Source: Saprospiraceae bacterium
GTDB taxonomy: Bacteria; Bacteroidota; Bacteroidia; Chitinophagales; Saprospiraceae
Reading direction: 5' to 3'
Length of the DNA stretch: 58,544 nucleotides
NCBI GenBank assembly: GCA_013002625.1
Contig: JABDJE010000319.1
Span: forward strand, 1-58,544
Under the pieces are notes generated by a model, which was not told the DNA's origin, did no database searches, and worked only from the letters and a program-made list of their open reading frames with translations. The number at the start of each line of letters is the position of its first letter. The first letter of the stretch is position 1. A program made the translations under genes and the position numbers. Positions 25,459 through 34,619 of this stretch are shown here, piece after piece.

Positions 25459-28008
25459 TTATATTTTTATAAATTTTGCCTGAAACTTCTGTTCACCATT
25501 TATAAACATGTAGTATTCCCCATTAGTCAGAGATGCTACATTTATCTTATGTGCTTGCCCGTTAAAAGTAGTGTTAACGACAAGTCTACCCAGTTGGTCA
25601 AAGATCCAAACCTTGCTTTTGGAATTATATTCCGGTAATTGAATTTGTATTACATCTTCAACAGGATTAGGATGGATGTTCAGTAATTCAAATATGGGTG
25701 TTTCGTCCGTAGATACCATGGCGCCATATTCATAGGCTCCGATATCCGGCATTTCATCGCGCATGTTACCTTCTATATCTGTTGCTGGTGCGTTTTCCGG
25801 ATTTCCTGCATCGATACATGGGCTTCCTTCCAATAAATGAAAATCACCGCCAAATGGATCCTCAAACATTGGATCCTCCGAAAGGACATCAAGCAATGCA
25901 TCCAAATATAAACTCATGAATACATCTGAACTGAAGTTTCCTCCCCCAGAGATAAATTCCGGACTACCATCTTCTACAGCATAATCATTGCCGTTATCCA
26001 ATATTGTGTTTTGCACAACAATCTGGTTTGTAGCTATCGAATCTGTCCACGCTGCAATACCACTGACCAATAAACCAAGGTTATTGCTTATTGTAGAGTT
26101 GAGAATACTTATTTCGACATTTTGATCGTCAGAAGCATTGGCAGAAATAGCACCTCCTGTGCCTACATTTTCGGCAAAGTTACCATAGATCAATGTGTTT
26201 TCAATTACACCTGACTTATTGATAACATTTATAGCACCGCCTTGTGTTACAGCTGTGTTTTCAGCCATTGTACAGCCACTTATCGTGAAATAGGATGTGT
26301 CAATATTAGCTGCACCTGCTAAGTGCACAGCAGCGCCAAAGTCTGCTGTATTTTGCATGAATGTGGAATTAAGAAGATTTACATTTACGTCACCTGTAAA
26401 GGTGAAGAATCCACCACCACTGTTATTAGCAGTATTGCCCGTAAAATTACACCCATCTGCAGTCACCGTTGTAGAATCATTCTGGCAGGAAATACCACCT
26501 CCTACACTTGCAGTCCCTCCAATTATATCGCAGGATTCCAACCTTAAATTGGTTTTAAATCCAACGTTCATTGATCCGCCACCGGTACCAGCGGTGTTTG
26601 TTTGAAAGTCACAATTTCTCATTATGCCATTGGTGTTCTCGCCATAATGTGTCATGGCACCCCCATAATTCGCATTATTCAATCCCAAAAAGCAATCTTC
26701 CATCAGGTAGTTTTTATCATCACCGGTAATAAATACGGCACCCCCAGAATTAGACGCCAGATTACCAAGGAAATTGCAAGATCTTATGGTAAATGAAGAT
26801 CCTGAAAAATAACATGCCCCGCCGCCAAAAGTTAAGGCTTCATTTGTACCAAATTGACAGTCAGTCATTATGAAGTGATTAGGGTCTTGACCCGGTGTCT
26901 CGGTTCCATTGTATAAAATACATCCTGCACTGTTGCCACTATTTCGGGTAAACTCACACTCGTTAATGCGAATGTTGGTGCCTTGCCATAGTGTAAATGC
27001 CCCTGAAAAACCATCAGTGGCTGCATTACCAATAAAACTGCATCTTTCAATGGTAAGACTTGGTCCGAGCGTTACCGTATTACGAGCATCGTAATACATA
27101 CATGCCGCCTGCACAGATCGGTTATCTCTGAATGTACAGTCCGTGATGGACAAGTCGAAATTCTGCCAACTGAACAGCGCACCACCAAAACCAGTCGGGT
27201 TAACATTGCTGTCAAATTCACAATTTGATATTGCTACCGATTGGCATTCAACCGGGTAAACAACCCCTCGATTGGTTGTATTGTCAATAAATCTGCAATT
27301 ATCTATTATAACTTCATTTATACTATACACGACTATGCCAGCAGACTGGGATGTTGCAATATTATCAGAAAATGCGCAAGATCTAATTTCTACTGATTCC
27401 TGTATCCCGCCCGAATTATCAATGGCAATGCCGCCACCAGATCTTCCAAAATTGCCAGAGAAAGAACAATTGGCAACTGCTAAAGCCGAAAAGCTTAAAA
27501 TTCCACCACCAGCTCGGTTTGTGAAATCATGGTCACCATTATCGGATGTCTGGCCTCCACTGATAAAAAATCCATCAATGGTTATTTTGCCGCCCATACT
27601 GTCAACTGTAATGACATGTCGTACATTATCAGCCCGGAGTGCAGCATCGAACGATCCATCATCATTGGCCATAATATCACCACTTAATGTTGTTGTGTTG
27701 TTAACAAAATCTCGCTGGTCAACACTGGTTTCAGAACCAGAAAATCCTCCATAGAGATCAACCTGATGTGTAATTAGAAATGTAGAAGAAGTGTCTCCTG
27801 TGCCATCGCCTGGAACATAAGTGCCAGATGCAACCCATATTTCTGAAGCGGACATATCATTCAAAGCAGCTTCAAGGCTTGTATAAGCTGAAGCCCAACT
27901 TGTACCATCATTTGCACCTGAGGCAGAAGCATCAACATATACACGCTGCGCATCTAATCCTACTGTGGAAAGGAGAAATAAAACAAGAAAAATGTAAATA
28001 GATTTCAT
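25459..28008 (-). CDS. T9SS-secreted right-handed parallel beta-helix protein
   Basis: An 849-residue exported protein. The start is the ATG at 28008 (MKSIYIFLVLFLLSTVGLDA, a signal peptide); a TTG 66 bp upstream is poorer. The N-terminus of the mature part (YVDASASGANDGTSWASAYT) and many repeats of about 22 residues, with patterns such as I-x-x-C-x-F-x-x-N-x-A-x-x-x-G-G-A, form a polymorphic-outer-membrane-protein or pectate-lyase-like beta-helix (about 45-690). Then comes a GSPCIDAGNPENAPATDIEG block, and the last 80 residues (LNIHPNPVEDVIQIQLPE, LDQLGR-like, GEYYMFINGEQKFQAKFIKI) are a type A sorting domain for type IX secretion. Likely a surface adhesin or polysaccharide-binding protein; no catalytic residues identified. 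Confidence 0.9.
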   Translation of the reverse strand: MKSIYIFLVLFLLSTVGLDAQRVYVDASASGANDGTSWASAYTSLEAALNDMSASEIWVASGTYVPGDGTGDTSSTFLITHQVDLYGGFSGSETSVDQRDFVNNTTTLSGDIMANDDGSFDAALRADNVRHVITVDSMGGKITIDGFFISGGQTSDNGDHDFTNRAGGGILSFSALAVANCSFSGNFGRSGGGIAIDNSGGIQESVEIRSCAFSDNIATSQSAGIVVYSINEVIIDNCRFIDNTTNRGVVYPVECQSVAISNCEFDSNVNPTGFGGALFSWQNFDLSITDCTFRDNRSVQAACMYYDARNTVTLGPSLTIERCSFIGNAATDGFSGAFTLWQGTNIRINECEFTRNSGNSAGCILYNGTETPGQDPNHFIMTDCQFGTNEALTFGGGACYFSGSSFTIRSCNFLGNLASNSGGAVFITGDDKNYLMEDCFLGLNNANYGGAMTHYGENTNGIMRNCDFQTNTAGTGGGSMNVGFKTNLRLESCDIIGGTASVGGGISCQNDSTTVTADGCNFTGNTANNSGGGFFTFTGDVNVNLLNSTFMQNTADFGAAVHLAGAANIDTSYFTISGCTMAENTAVTQGGAINVINKSGVIENTLIYGNFAENVGTGGAISANASDDQNVEISILNSTISNNLGLLVSGIAAWTDSIATNQIVVQNTILDNGNDYAVEDGSPEFISGGGNFSSDVFMSLYLDALLDVLSEDPMFEDPFGGDFHLLEGSPCIDAGNPENAPATDIEGNMRDEMPDIGAYEYGAMVSTDETPIFELLNIHPNPVEDVIQIQLPEYNSKSKVWIFDQLGRLVVNTTFNGQAHKINVASLTNGEYYMFINGEQKFQAKFIKI

Positions 28009-28077
28009 ATTGTAGGTTGTTATTAGATAAATAGTAAGCCTTTCGAAGCTACAAAATTTATAGAACAACCCCAATTA

Positions 28078-28103
28078 AAAAACCGTCTCGGGGAGGAGAC
28101 GGT
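28078..28103 (-). terminator. orphan rho-independent terminator upstream of the beta-helix gene
   Basis: Perfect 8-bp stem ACCGTCTC (28082-28089) and GAGACGGT (28096-28103), six-base loop. On the reverse strand the stem is followed by TTTTTTAATT. It lies 74 bp before the beta-helix start on the same strand, with no reverse-strand gene to its right for it to end. It may cap a small RNA or act as an attenuator in the beta-helix leader. Confidence 0.7.
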
Positions 28104-28222
28104 CCACTAAGCTTTTAAAAGAACCATTGAATAAGGCAAAACTCAATCTCACGATACAAATGACAAAGAGTATGCCAAATAATCGAAGAAATTGAGCGTT
28201 AGGATTTTGTGGCAAAAAAGTC

Positions 28223-28230
28223 TACTTTTG
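28223..28230 (+). promoter_or_regulatory. -7 promoter box for the peptidyl-prolyl isomerase gene
   Basis: TACTTTTG, exact TAnnTTTG, followed by C, 49 bp before the start at 28280. Confidence 0.55.
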
Positions 28231-28279
28231 CATCACTTTTTTTGAATGTAATTATTAGTAAAGAACTAAGGATAAATAA

Positions 28280-30403
28280 ATGGCTCTAATAGGAACAATA
28301 CGTAAGAATTTCTGGTTCGTCCTCATCTTGTTGGGACTGGCTTTGGCTGCCTTCATTATTATGGATATGACCAGTGCCGGAAATGCAGGTAATACAATAA
28401 GTAGTTTGACACTTGCTGAGGTGAACGGAGATCCAATAGATTATCGAGAATTTCAACAGACTGAACAATCATACTATAGTGCTGCTGGAACTGATGTATT
28501 TGGTAAAAGGCAGACTGTTTGGGACTTCTATGTAGAACAAGCAGTCTTAAATGAGGAAGCAGACGCCATGGGATTACATGTGCCTACGGATGAATTAATG
28601 GAACTTCAATTTGGTCCAACACCAAGTCCAATTATTACAGCAAACTGGAGAAACCCACAAACGGGTCAGTTGGATGTTGCCAACCTGAATCAAATCAGGT
28701 CAAATATTGAAAACAACCAACCAATGGATCCTAGATTCATTGCTTATTGGGCAGAGCAGGAAAAACAAATTATCAAAGAAACAATTCAAGGGAAATTAAA
28801 TAACCTAATATCCAATTCGGTTTATACGCCTGCATTTATGGCGGAAGAATCCTATGCAATTGAAAATTCGAAAGTGGACTTTAATTATGTTAAAATTCCT
28901 TTTGATCAAATAGATGCTGCGGATATCGAAGTTACAGATGCTGATCTGCTGAATTATCTTGAAGAAAACAGATCTGAGTTTGAAAGTAAAACTGAAACAA
29001 GATCAATCAAATATGCTGTATTCGATGTAATTCCGACTCAGGAGGATTCAATGAATATCAAAACCAGACTGGAAGAATTGAACAAAGAATTTGCAATTAC
29101 AACCAACGATTCACTTTTCGTTTCTGTAAATAAAGGTTCTTACTCGCATTTATATTCCAAGCTATCAGATATTCCTGAAGAGCTGCAGGAAGGGATCAGC
29201 AATCTTGCTCAGGGTGAAATATACGGCCCAGTAGCGAGTAACGGGTATTATATCTCAGCAAAACTGTTGGACAAACGAGTTATACCTGATTCAGTAACTG
29301 CCAGACATATTCTGATCAGAGCGGATAGAAATGCACCTGCTACACTTGAGACAGCACAGGCAATGATTGATTCGATCAGAAGAGAATATACAAGCGGACG
29401 TTCAAGTTTTGATTCGCTTGCCATTAAGCACAGTGCAGATACACAATCCGGTCTTCAGGGCGGTGAACTGGGCACATTTGTTCAGGAAACCATGGTACCC
29501 GAATTCATGAAGGCATGCTTCGTATATGGTAAAAAAGGAGGTTTGTATGAAGTGACTACTCAATTCGGTATTCACCTCATTAGAGTCGATGATCAGATCT
29601 TTATCGATAGAGAGCCAAAATACAATGTTGCTACACTTGGTCTTGTTATAAAACCTTCTCAGGAAACACAAGACAACAAATATGATGAAGTTGCAGAATT
29701 GGTATCAGGTACCAAAGATATGGTTGCTTTCGAGGAAATGGTGAATGGCTTGGATGGTATCGTACTTGAGGATTTAAATAATTTAGGTATTAATGATTAT
29801 ACCGTGGGACCTCTTGGACCTGGCCAGACATCTCGTGAAATTGTTAAGTGGGCTTTTGATGCTTCCACCGAAGTTGCCGATGTATCCCCTGAAGTGTATT
29901 CATTCACTGATCCGATCAATTACTATGACAGCAAATATGTTCTTATTGCTTTAAATTCAATTACAGCACCTGGCTTACCAGATGTTGCAACTGTACGAAG
30001 TGATATCGAAACAGCTGTATTAAATAAAAAGAAAGGTGAGAAGTTAAAGTCTTCTCTCAATGTTACAAGCCTTCAGGATGTTGCCAACCAATTCGGCGTT
30101 GAAGTTGAAACAGCTTCCGATGTTGCCATGAATAACAGGTTTATTCCTGGAATGGGTAATGAACCAGATGTTGTAGGTAGTGCATTTGCTTTGACACCGC
30201 AATCTGTGTCTCAGCCTATCGTGGGCAACAGCGGCGTGTATGTTGTGTCTCCATTGAGCCAGCAAGCTGCGGGTGCTCCATCGAACATCCCGTTTTTACA
30301 AAACAGTTTATCTACCACGACGCAAAGTCAGGTGAATTTTATGATTATCCAAAACATGAAGGATAGGGCAAAGGTTAAAGACGATCGATACAAGTTCTTC
30401 TAG
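28280..30403 (+). CDS. PpiD/SurA-type peptidyl-prolyl cis-trans isomerase
   Basis: Membrane-anchored periplasmic folding factor. One N-terminal TM (FWFVLILLGLALAAFIIMD, about residues 11-29) is followed by a SurA_N-like chaperone domain (50-210), then a parvulin-type rotamase near residues 336-440 (ARHILIRADRN, GGELGTF, FGIHLIRVDD), and a second, decayed rotamase-like region up to residue 707. The single TM with periplasmic body is PpiD-like; Bacteroidota proteins of this length are usual. It has its own -7 box and a strong bidirectional terminator, so it is monocistronic. Confidence 0.92.
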   Translation: MALIGTIRKNFWFVLILLGLALAAFIIMDMTSAGNAGNTISSLTLAEVNGDPIDYREFQQTEQSYYSAAGTDVFGKRQTVWDFYVEQAVLNEEADAMGLHVPTDELMELQFGPTPSPIITANWRNPQTGQLDVANLNQIRSNIENNQPMDPRFIAYWAEQEKQIIKETIQGKLNNLISNSVYTPAFMAEESYAIENSKVDFNYVKIPFDQIDAADIEVTDADLLNYLEENRSEFESKTETRSIKYAVFDVIPTQEDSMNIKTRLEELNKEFAITTNDSLFVSVNKGSYSHLYSKLSDIPEELQEGISNLAQGEIYGPVASNGYYISAKLLDKRVIPDSVTARHILIRADRNAPATLETAQAMIDSIRREYTSGRSSFDSLAIKHSADTQSGLQGGELGTFVQETMVPEFMKACFVYGKKGGLYEVTTQFGIHLIRVDDQIFIDREPKYNVATLGLVIKPSQETQDNKYDEVAELVSGTKDMVAFEEMVNGLDGIVLEDLNNLGINDYTVGPLGPGQTSREIVKWAFDASTEVADVSPEVYSFTDPINYYDSKYVLIALNSITAPGLPDVATVRSDIETAVLNKKKGEKLKSSLNVTSLQDVANQFGVEVETASDVAMNNRFIPGMGNEPDVVGSAFALTPQSVSQPIVGNSGVYVVSPLSQQAAGAPSNIPFLQNSLSTTTQSQVNFMIIQNMKDRAKVKDDRYKFF

Positions 30404-30427
30404 ACCTCATTGCTTGAGATCATCAAA

Positions 30428-30459
30428 AGCCATGTTATCCGAATAACATGGCTTTTTTG
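30428..30459 (+). terminator. strong bidirectional terminator after the isomerase gene
   Basis: Perfect 11-bp stem AGCCATGTTAT (30428-30438) and ATAACATGGCT (30443-30453), four-base loop, with TTTTTT after it and AAAA before it. Confidence 0.92.
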
Positions 30460-30545
30460 TTTTTATGCCTTTTCTCTTGAAGCATTAAAGCTTTCTTCAT
30501 ACCTTAGTCGAATAATTCGGTTATTTTAAGTCGTATTTTTCGTCT

Positions 30546-31718
30546 ATGTATCAACGCGCTATCCTACATATGGATCTTGATTCGTTCTTCGTCTCTGTTG
30601 AATGCCTGAAAAACAGCAGCTTTAAAGGTCTGCCACTTATTATTGGAGGGACCAGTAATAGAGGCGTTGTATCCTCTTGCAGCTATGAGGCACGAAGGTT
30701 TGGTGTGCATTCTGCTATGCCTATGAAAATGGCCCTGCGTTTATGCCCCGATGCTATTGTATTGAAGGGTGATATGGATAGTTATTCACAGTATTCACGA
30801 ATGGTAACAGAAATCATTGCTGAAGACGCTCCCATATATGAGAAAGCATCTATCGATGAATTCTATCTTGACCTAAGCGGGATGGACGAACACTTTGGAT
30901 GTTTTAGTTGGTCCAAAGAGCTGAGAGGACGTATTATAAAAGATACCGGGCTGCCCATTTCTTTCGGACTCTCCGTAAATAAATTGGTATCTAAAGTTGG
31001 TACAGGTGAAGCCAAACCCAATGGTGAAAAACAAATCAACAGAGGAAAAGAAAAAGCCTTTCTCTTTCCACTATCCGTTAGAAAGATTCCCGGTATCGGG
31101 AAAGAGACATACAAAAAGCTAAGCTTCATGGGTGTGCGAAAAATCAAAACACTCAGTGAAATCCCTCCACGTTTACTGGAGCGTGAGTTTGGCAAACACG
31201 GAAGGAAGTTGTGGGAAAAAGCACACGGACACGATAGCGCACCCGTTGTCCCCTACAGTGAACAAAAGTCTATGTCAAAGGAGAGAACCTTTACCGAAGA
31301 CACCCTGGATTTTCGCTTTATGCGTAATATGCTTTTAAAGATGGTGGACGAGTTGGCTTTTGACCTCCGTGCTTCCAATCGTCTAACATCTTGCGTAACA
31401 GTCAAAATCCGATATGCCGATTTTAACACCTATACACGCCAGCGACGGATTGCATATACCGCCAATGAAACCGTCTTGTCAAGACATATCTGTGAATTGT
31501 TCGACCAACTTAATGAACGCCGCCAGCTTATCCGTCTGATTGGCGTCAAGTTTAGCGGACTGGTCTACGGCAATTACCAGATTAGCATTTTCGATGATAC
31601 ACTGAAAGCCATTTCCCTTATGGAAAGAAAGGATCATATCCGGAAAAGATTCGGAAAAGATAAAATACTACGCGCATCATACCTGCCTCAAATAAAAAAA
31701 ATTGGTCGGAGTGGATAA
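30546..31718 (+). CDS. dinB: DNA polymerase IV (Y family)
   Basis: Error-prone translesion polymerase. Catalytic segments are HMDLDSFFVSVE (residues 8-19) and ASIDEFYLDLS with the second metal Asp. A helix-hairpin-helix follows (KIPGIGKETYKKL), then the little-finger domain. Near the C-terminus QISIF fits a beta-clamp binding motif (QxxLF). Length of 390 aa is normal. A TATTTTTC (30533-30540) just before the ATG is a weak promoter candidate. I see no LexA-like operator. Its end is 2 bp from a convergent lipoprotein gene. Confidence 0.95.
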   Translation: MYQRAILHMDLDSFFVSVECLKNSSFKGLPLIIGGTSNRGVVSSCSYEARRFGVHSAMPMKMALRLCPDAIVLKGDMDSYSQYSRMVTEIIAEDAPIYEKASIDEFYLDLSGMDEHFGCFSWSKELRGRIIKDTGLPISFGLSVNKLVSKVGTGEAKPNGEKQINRGKEKAFLFPLSVRKIPGIGKETYKKLSFMGVRKIKTLSEIPPRLLEREFGKHGRKLWEKAHGHDSAPVVPYSEQKSMSKERTFTEDTLDFRFMRNMLLKMVDELAFDLRASNRLTSCVTVKIRYADFNTYTRQRRIAYTANETVLSRHICELFDQLNERRQLIRLIGVKFSGLVYGNYQISIFDDTLKAISLMERKDHIRKRFGKDKILRASYLPQIKKIGRSG

Positions 31719-31720
31719 GT

Positions 31721-32029
31721 TTAATCTAAACTATCCCTATCAAAGCGTTCAACCGTGCCAATAATGTGATCGGGCGCAATGGGTTTGGAAGGCCTTGAAG
31801 GGAAAATCAATGTATCCATTAGATCTGCATTGATCCATTGATCGATGAGCGAATCAACATGAGCTTCCGCATCAGCAAGGGCGCGCTCTACACATTCATC
31901 ATCCTTAAATGCAAACAATTGATTTTTGCGCTCTTCATACATAAGATTGATCAGCTCCTTTCTATCAGGCAAATCGGGTCCACAAGAGCAAAATAAAAAA
32001 CACAATAATATGGACACGAGGCTTTTCAT
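31721..32029 (-). CDS. small lipoprotein (unknown)
   Basis: A 102-residue predicted lipoprotein with lipobox LFCSC near residue 16 and an acidic, helical body (LINLMYEERKNQ, ADAEAHVDSLIDQW). No family recognised. It is the last gene of a leftward run after lptB and another small lipoprotein, overlapping the latter by 4 bp. Association with lptB hints at an envelope role but nothing more. Confidence 0.7.
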   Translation of the reverse strand: MKSLVSILLCFLFCSCGPDLPDRKELINLMYEERKNQLFAFKDDECVERALADAEAHVDSLIDQWINADLMDTLIFPSRPSKPIAPDHIIGTVERFDRDSLD

Positions 32030-32277
32030 TTATTAATCAGATTGTTGATTTTTTCAATTTGAACAGCAGTTACAGAATCAATAGCTGACTGGAGATAATC
32101 CGAATAATTTAAGGCGCAAAGACTGTCCGCAATCGTAGATAAAGAATCTTTGTGCGCCCTGAATAAACTATCAGCTGTACGCTGACTGTCTTTCTCAATA
32201 GCCAAGCGCTCATACTCGCCACAGCCAAAACTGAGGTAGATGAAAAAACAGATAATATAAAAACCAATAGGCTTCAA
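32026..32277 (-). CDS. small lipoprotein (unknown), TTG start
   Basis: An 83-residue predicted lipoprotein, lipobox LSFGC near Cys19. The only suitable start is a TTG overlapping the lptB stop (TTGA). The mature part is a single charged helix (QRTADSLFRAHKDSLST). It overlaps both lptB and the next small lipoprotein gene by 4 bp each, so all three are tightly coupled. No family recognised. Confidence 0.65.
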   Translation of the reverse strand: MKPIGFYIICFFIYLSFGCGEYERLAIEKDSQRTADSLFRAHKDSLSTIADSLCALNYSDYLQSAIDSVTAVQIEKINNLINK

Positions 32278-33017
32278 TCCAGTGAAATGTTTTTCTTTTT
32301 CAATTCAAAATTACGTCCTAAATAAACCTTTCTGACAATCTCATCTTCAGCCAGTTGCTCAGCAGTACCAGTCTTTAGAATTTTACCCTCAAACATCAAA
32401 TAAGCCCGGTCAGTAATACTCAATGTCTCCTGAACATTATGATCAGTAATCAGGATGCCGATATTTTTTTGCTTTAGCTTAGAGACAATGGATTGAATGT
32501 CCTCAACAGCAATAGGATCAATACCTGCGAAAGGTTCATCGAGAAGAATAAACTTAGGAGAAGAAGCAAGGGCTCGTGCTATTTCCGTTCGTCGACGCTC
32601 GCCTCCAGATAGTGAATCACCAATATTATTACGCACCTTTTCCAAACCAAACTCATTGATCAGTTCATGCATCCGATCAACTTGTTCCGCTTTGGATAGA
32701 TCGGTCATTTCTAAAATGGCTTTTAGGTTGTCTTCAACTGTCAACTTGCGAAATACAGAAGCTTCCTGTGGCAAATATCCGATCCCTTTACGGGCACGCT
32801 TGTACATAGGATAAGAGGTAATATCAAGATCATCAACAAAAACATTTCCACCATCAGGTTTTACAAATCCTACCATCATATAAAAGGTAGTCGTCTTACC
32901 TGCACCGTTGGGCCCTAAAAGCCCTACAATCTCACCCTGCTTTACATCAATGGATACCGATTGTACTACAGTACGATGACCATATTTCTTAACTAAATTC
33001 TCAGATCTAAGCTCCAT
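32274..33017 (-). CDS. lptB: LPS export ABC transporter ATP-binding protein
   Basis: ATPase of the LptB2FG complex that moves lipopolysaccharide from the inner membrane. Walker A is GLLGPNGAGKTTTFYM (about 33-48), Q-loop YLPQEASVF, signature LSGGERRRTEIARAL, Walker B FILLDEPFAGIDP, H-loop ITDHNVQE. The GERRR and EPFAGIDP forms are characteristic of LptB. It has 247 aa. It overlaps the upstream Ig-like lipoprotein gene by 11 bp and the downstream small lipoprotein gene by 4 bp. Confidence 0.95.
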   Translation of the reverse strand: MELRSENLVKKYGHRTVVQSVSIDVKQGEIVGLLGPNGAGKTTTFYMMVGFVKPDGGNVFVDDLDITSYPMYKRARKGIGYLPQEASVFRKLTVEDNLKAILEMTDLSKAEQVDRMHELINEFGLEKVRNNIGDSLSGGERRRTEIARALASSPKFILLDEPFAGIDPIAVEDIQSIVSKLKQKNIGILITDHNVQETLSITDRAYLMFEGKILKTGTAEQLAEDEIVRKVYLGRNFELKKKNISLD

Positions 33018-34602
33018 CCAATAATGTTTTTAAATTCACTGTTAACTCAAGATCCCACCCTTCTTTCAGATCCTCTAAAGTTAATACACCCTGTCTTTCC
33101 GATCTGCGTCGATCGTAAAAACTTCCAGGCGACCAACGCCCATCTCCATTGCTGTCTTCAATAATCTTTAATTGATAACTTCCGGCTTTCATCTTGGTGA
33201 ACTCAAGATAGGAAGTATCAATGGACATTTCTCTGACCAAATTATTCTTATTCAGAAGTTGGGCAATATAAAGCCCATTGTCAAGGCTATCTAATGTAAT
33301 TCCAATGCGCCCGAACTTGGATGCATCATGAGTTTTAAGTGTGAGATCCAAAGTATCCGAATTAATCTGTCCGTATAAACCAGACAGGGCGCCCGGGTGT
33401 ACGGTTAATTCGTAATTGTTATTTGATTTTACCTCAGCAATAATTTCCAACTGTCTAACATTTGAAAATGCTTCCATCTTCACTTTATTCCCTGATGTGT
33501 CCCTTAATGAAATCAAGCTCGTGTCGATGCCCCTTAAAGGGATATTCATTTCGATTTTGACTGTATCATCTGCATGGAATTGAATCATTTTCATCCTCGG
33601 ATCAAAATATGAAATAGATGATGTATTCGGCCCTTTACGCGCCTTTTTGTACTTAAGTGTATCCGTCCTGTCCTCTAATTCAATAATTATGTCAAAGCTA
33701 TCCTGACGGGATGCATCATGATATAGAAAAAGCGTATCTCTTAAAATTTCGGTGAAATATTTGACGCTGTCCTCACTTAAACTTAAGCTATAATTGATAG
33801 GAGCTCGATCATACTTTATTTTGTAAATACCACTTTTGTCATGGCGATAATCCACCAGCCTTAACGCTTCCTCTTCATCAAAAAGGAATAGTTCAAGTGC
33901 ATTATTCATTGTGTCGCTTGTATATATGAGCCTATCAAAAAATGCAACCTGTTCTCCTGGTAAATCGTATGTATAGCTTACATTATTGTCTAGCAATCCA
34001 AATATTTGAAATGTATCGGACCGCATATTTTTTATTAAAAATTTTCCATCCTTGTCAGATTTGGCAAAATAAAACGGTTTTTGATTGTACAGTACAGAGT
34101 CTCCAAGATCATCATAAACCACCACAGTGGCATCTTTCACAGGTTTGCCTGAAAGTTCATCGAAGACAGTTCCTCCGATTTCAAGGGAATCAATGATATC
34201 CCCGGTTGAGAAAACAAAAACTTGATTTTTAAGTATGTTACCCGCTGAAAAATCCTTGATCGCATTTCCATAATTTATCTGGTAGGTCACGTCCTCCTTG
34301 AGAATCTCGTCTTCCGGAAATTCAAAAATGACCGCCTTCCCTTTTGTATTTACAGTAAATGGCTTTGTCAATGGCGGCGACACTACAATTTCTTTTAATG
34401 GATTTGAGACCGTCACCCATTCATTAAACTCAAGTCTGATTTCAGTTTTATTAAAATTGGTTTGGTAATTAGCATCCGAAAGAGCCCATAGAATTTCTGG
34501 TGGGGTTGTGTCATTGGGTCCACCTCCAGGTGCACCAAATTTTGCACAACCCATAACGATAACAGAGATTGTCAGTAGATAGTATTTTCCTTTTTCTAAC
34601 AC
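33007..34602 (-). CDS. Ig-like domain lipoprotein upstream of lptB
   Basis: A 531-residue protein beginning at a GTG, with a lipobox VIVMGC (Cys19) followed by AKFGAPGGGPNDTTPPE. Residues about 35-130 form an SbsA-type Ig-like domain (PPEILWALSD, EIRLEFNEWV, FVFSTGD). A carboxypeptidase-regulatory-like beta-sandwich follows (GGTVFDELSGKPVKDATVVV), then more beta-rich sequence. This family is widespread in Bacteroidota near lptB or xerD; its function is unknown. It overlaps lptB by 11 bp, so a role in outer-membrane assembly is a fair but unproven guess. Confidence 0.82.
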   Translation of the reverse strand: MLEKGKYYLLTISVIVMGCAKFGAPGGGPNDTTPPEILWALSDANYQTNFNKTEIRLEFNEWVTVSNPLKEIVVSPPLTKPFTVNTKGKAVIFEFPEDEILKEDVTYQINYGNAIKDFSAGNILKNQVFVFSTGDIIDSLEIGGTVFDELSGKPVKDATVVVYDDLGDSVLYNQKPFYFAKSDKDGKFLIKNMRSDTFQIFGLLDNNVSYTYDLPGEQVAFFDRLIYTSDTMNNALELFLFDEEEALRLVDYRHDKSGIYKIKYDRAPINYSLSLSEDSVKYFTEILRDTLFLYHDASRQDSFDIIIELEDRTDTLKYKKARKGPNTSSISYFDPRMKMIQFHADDTVKIEMNIPLRGIDTSLISLRDTSGNKVKMEAFSNVRQLEIIAEVKSNNNYELTVHPGALSGLYGQINSDTLDLTLKTHDASKFGRIGITLDSLDNGLYIAQLLNKNNLVREMSIDTSYLEFTKMKAGSYQLKIIEDSNGDGRWSPGSFYDRRRSERQGVLTLEDLKEGWDLELTVNLKTLLDGA

Positions 34603-34619
34603 GGCTATATAACTTGAAT

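Noticed and set aside
26297..27754. Forward-strand frames opposite the beta-helix gene (up to 160 codons)
   Set aside because: They are shadows of the repeated codons in the beta-helix gene, with no signal, motif or upstream promoter.
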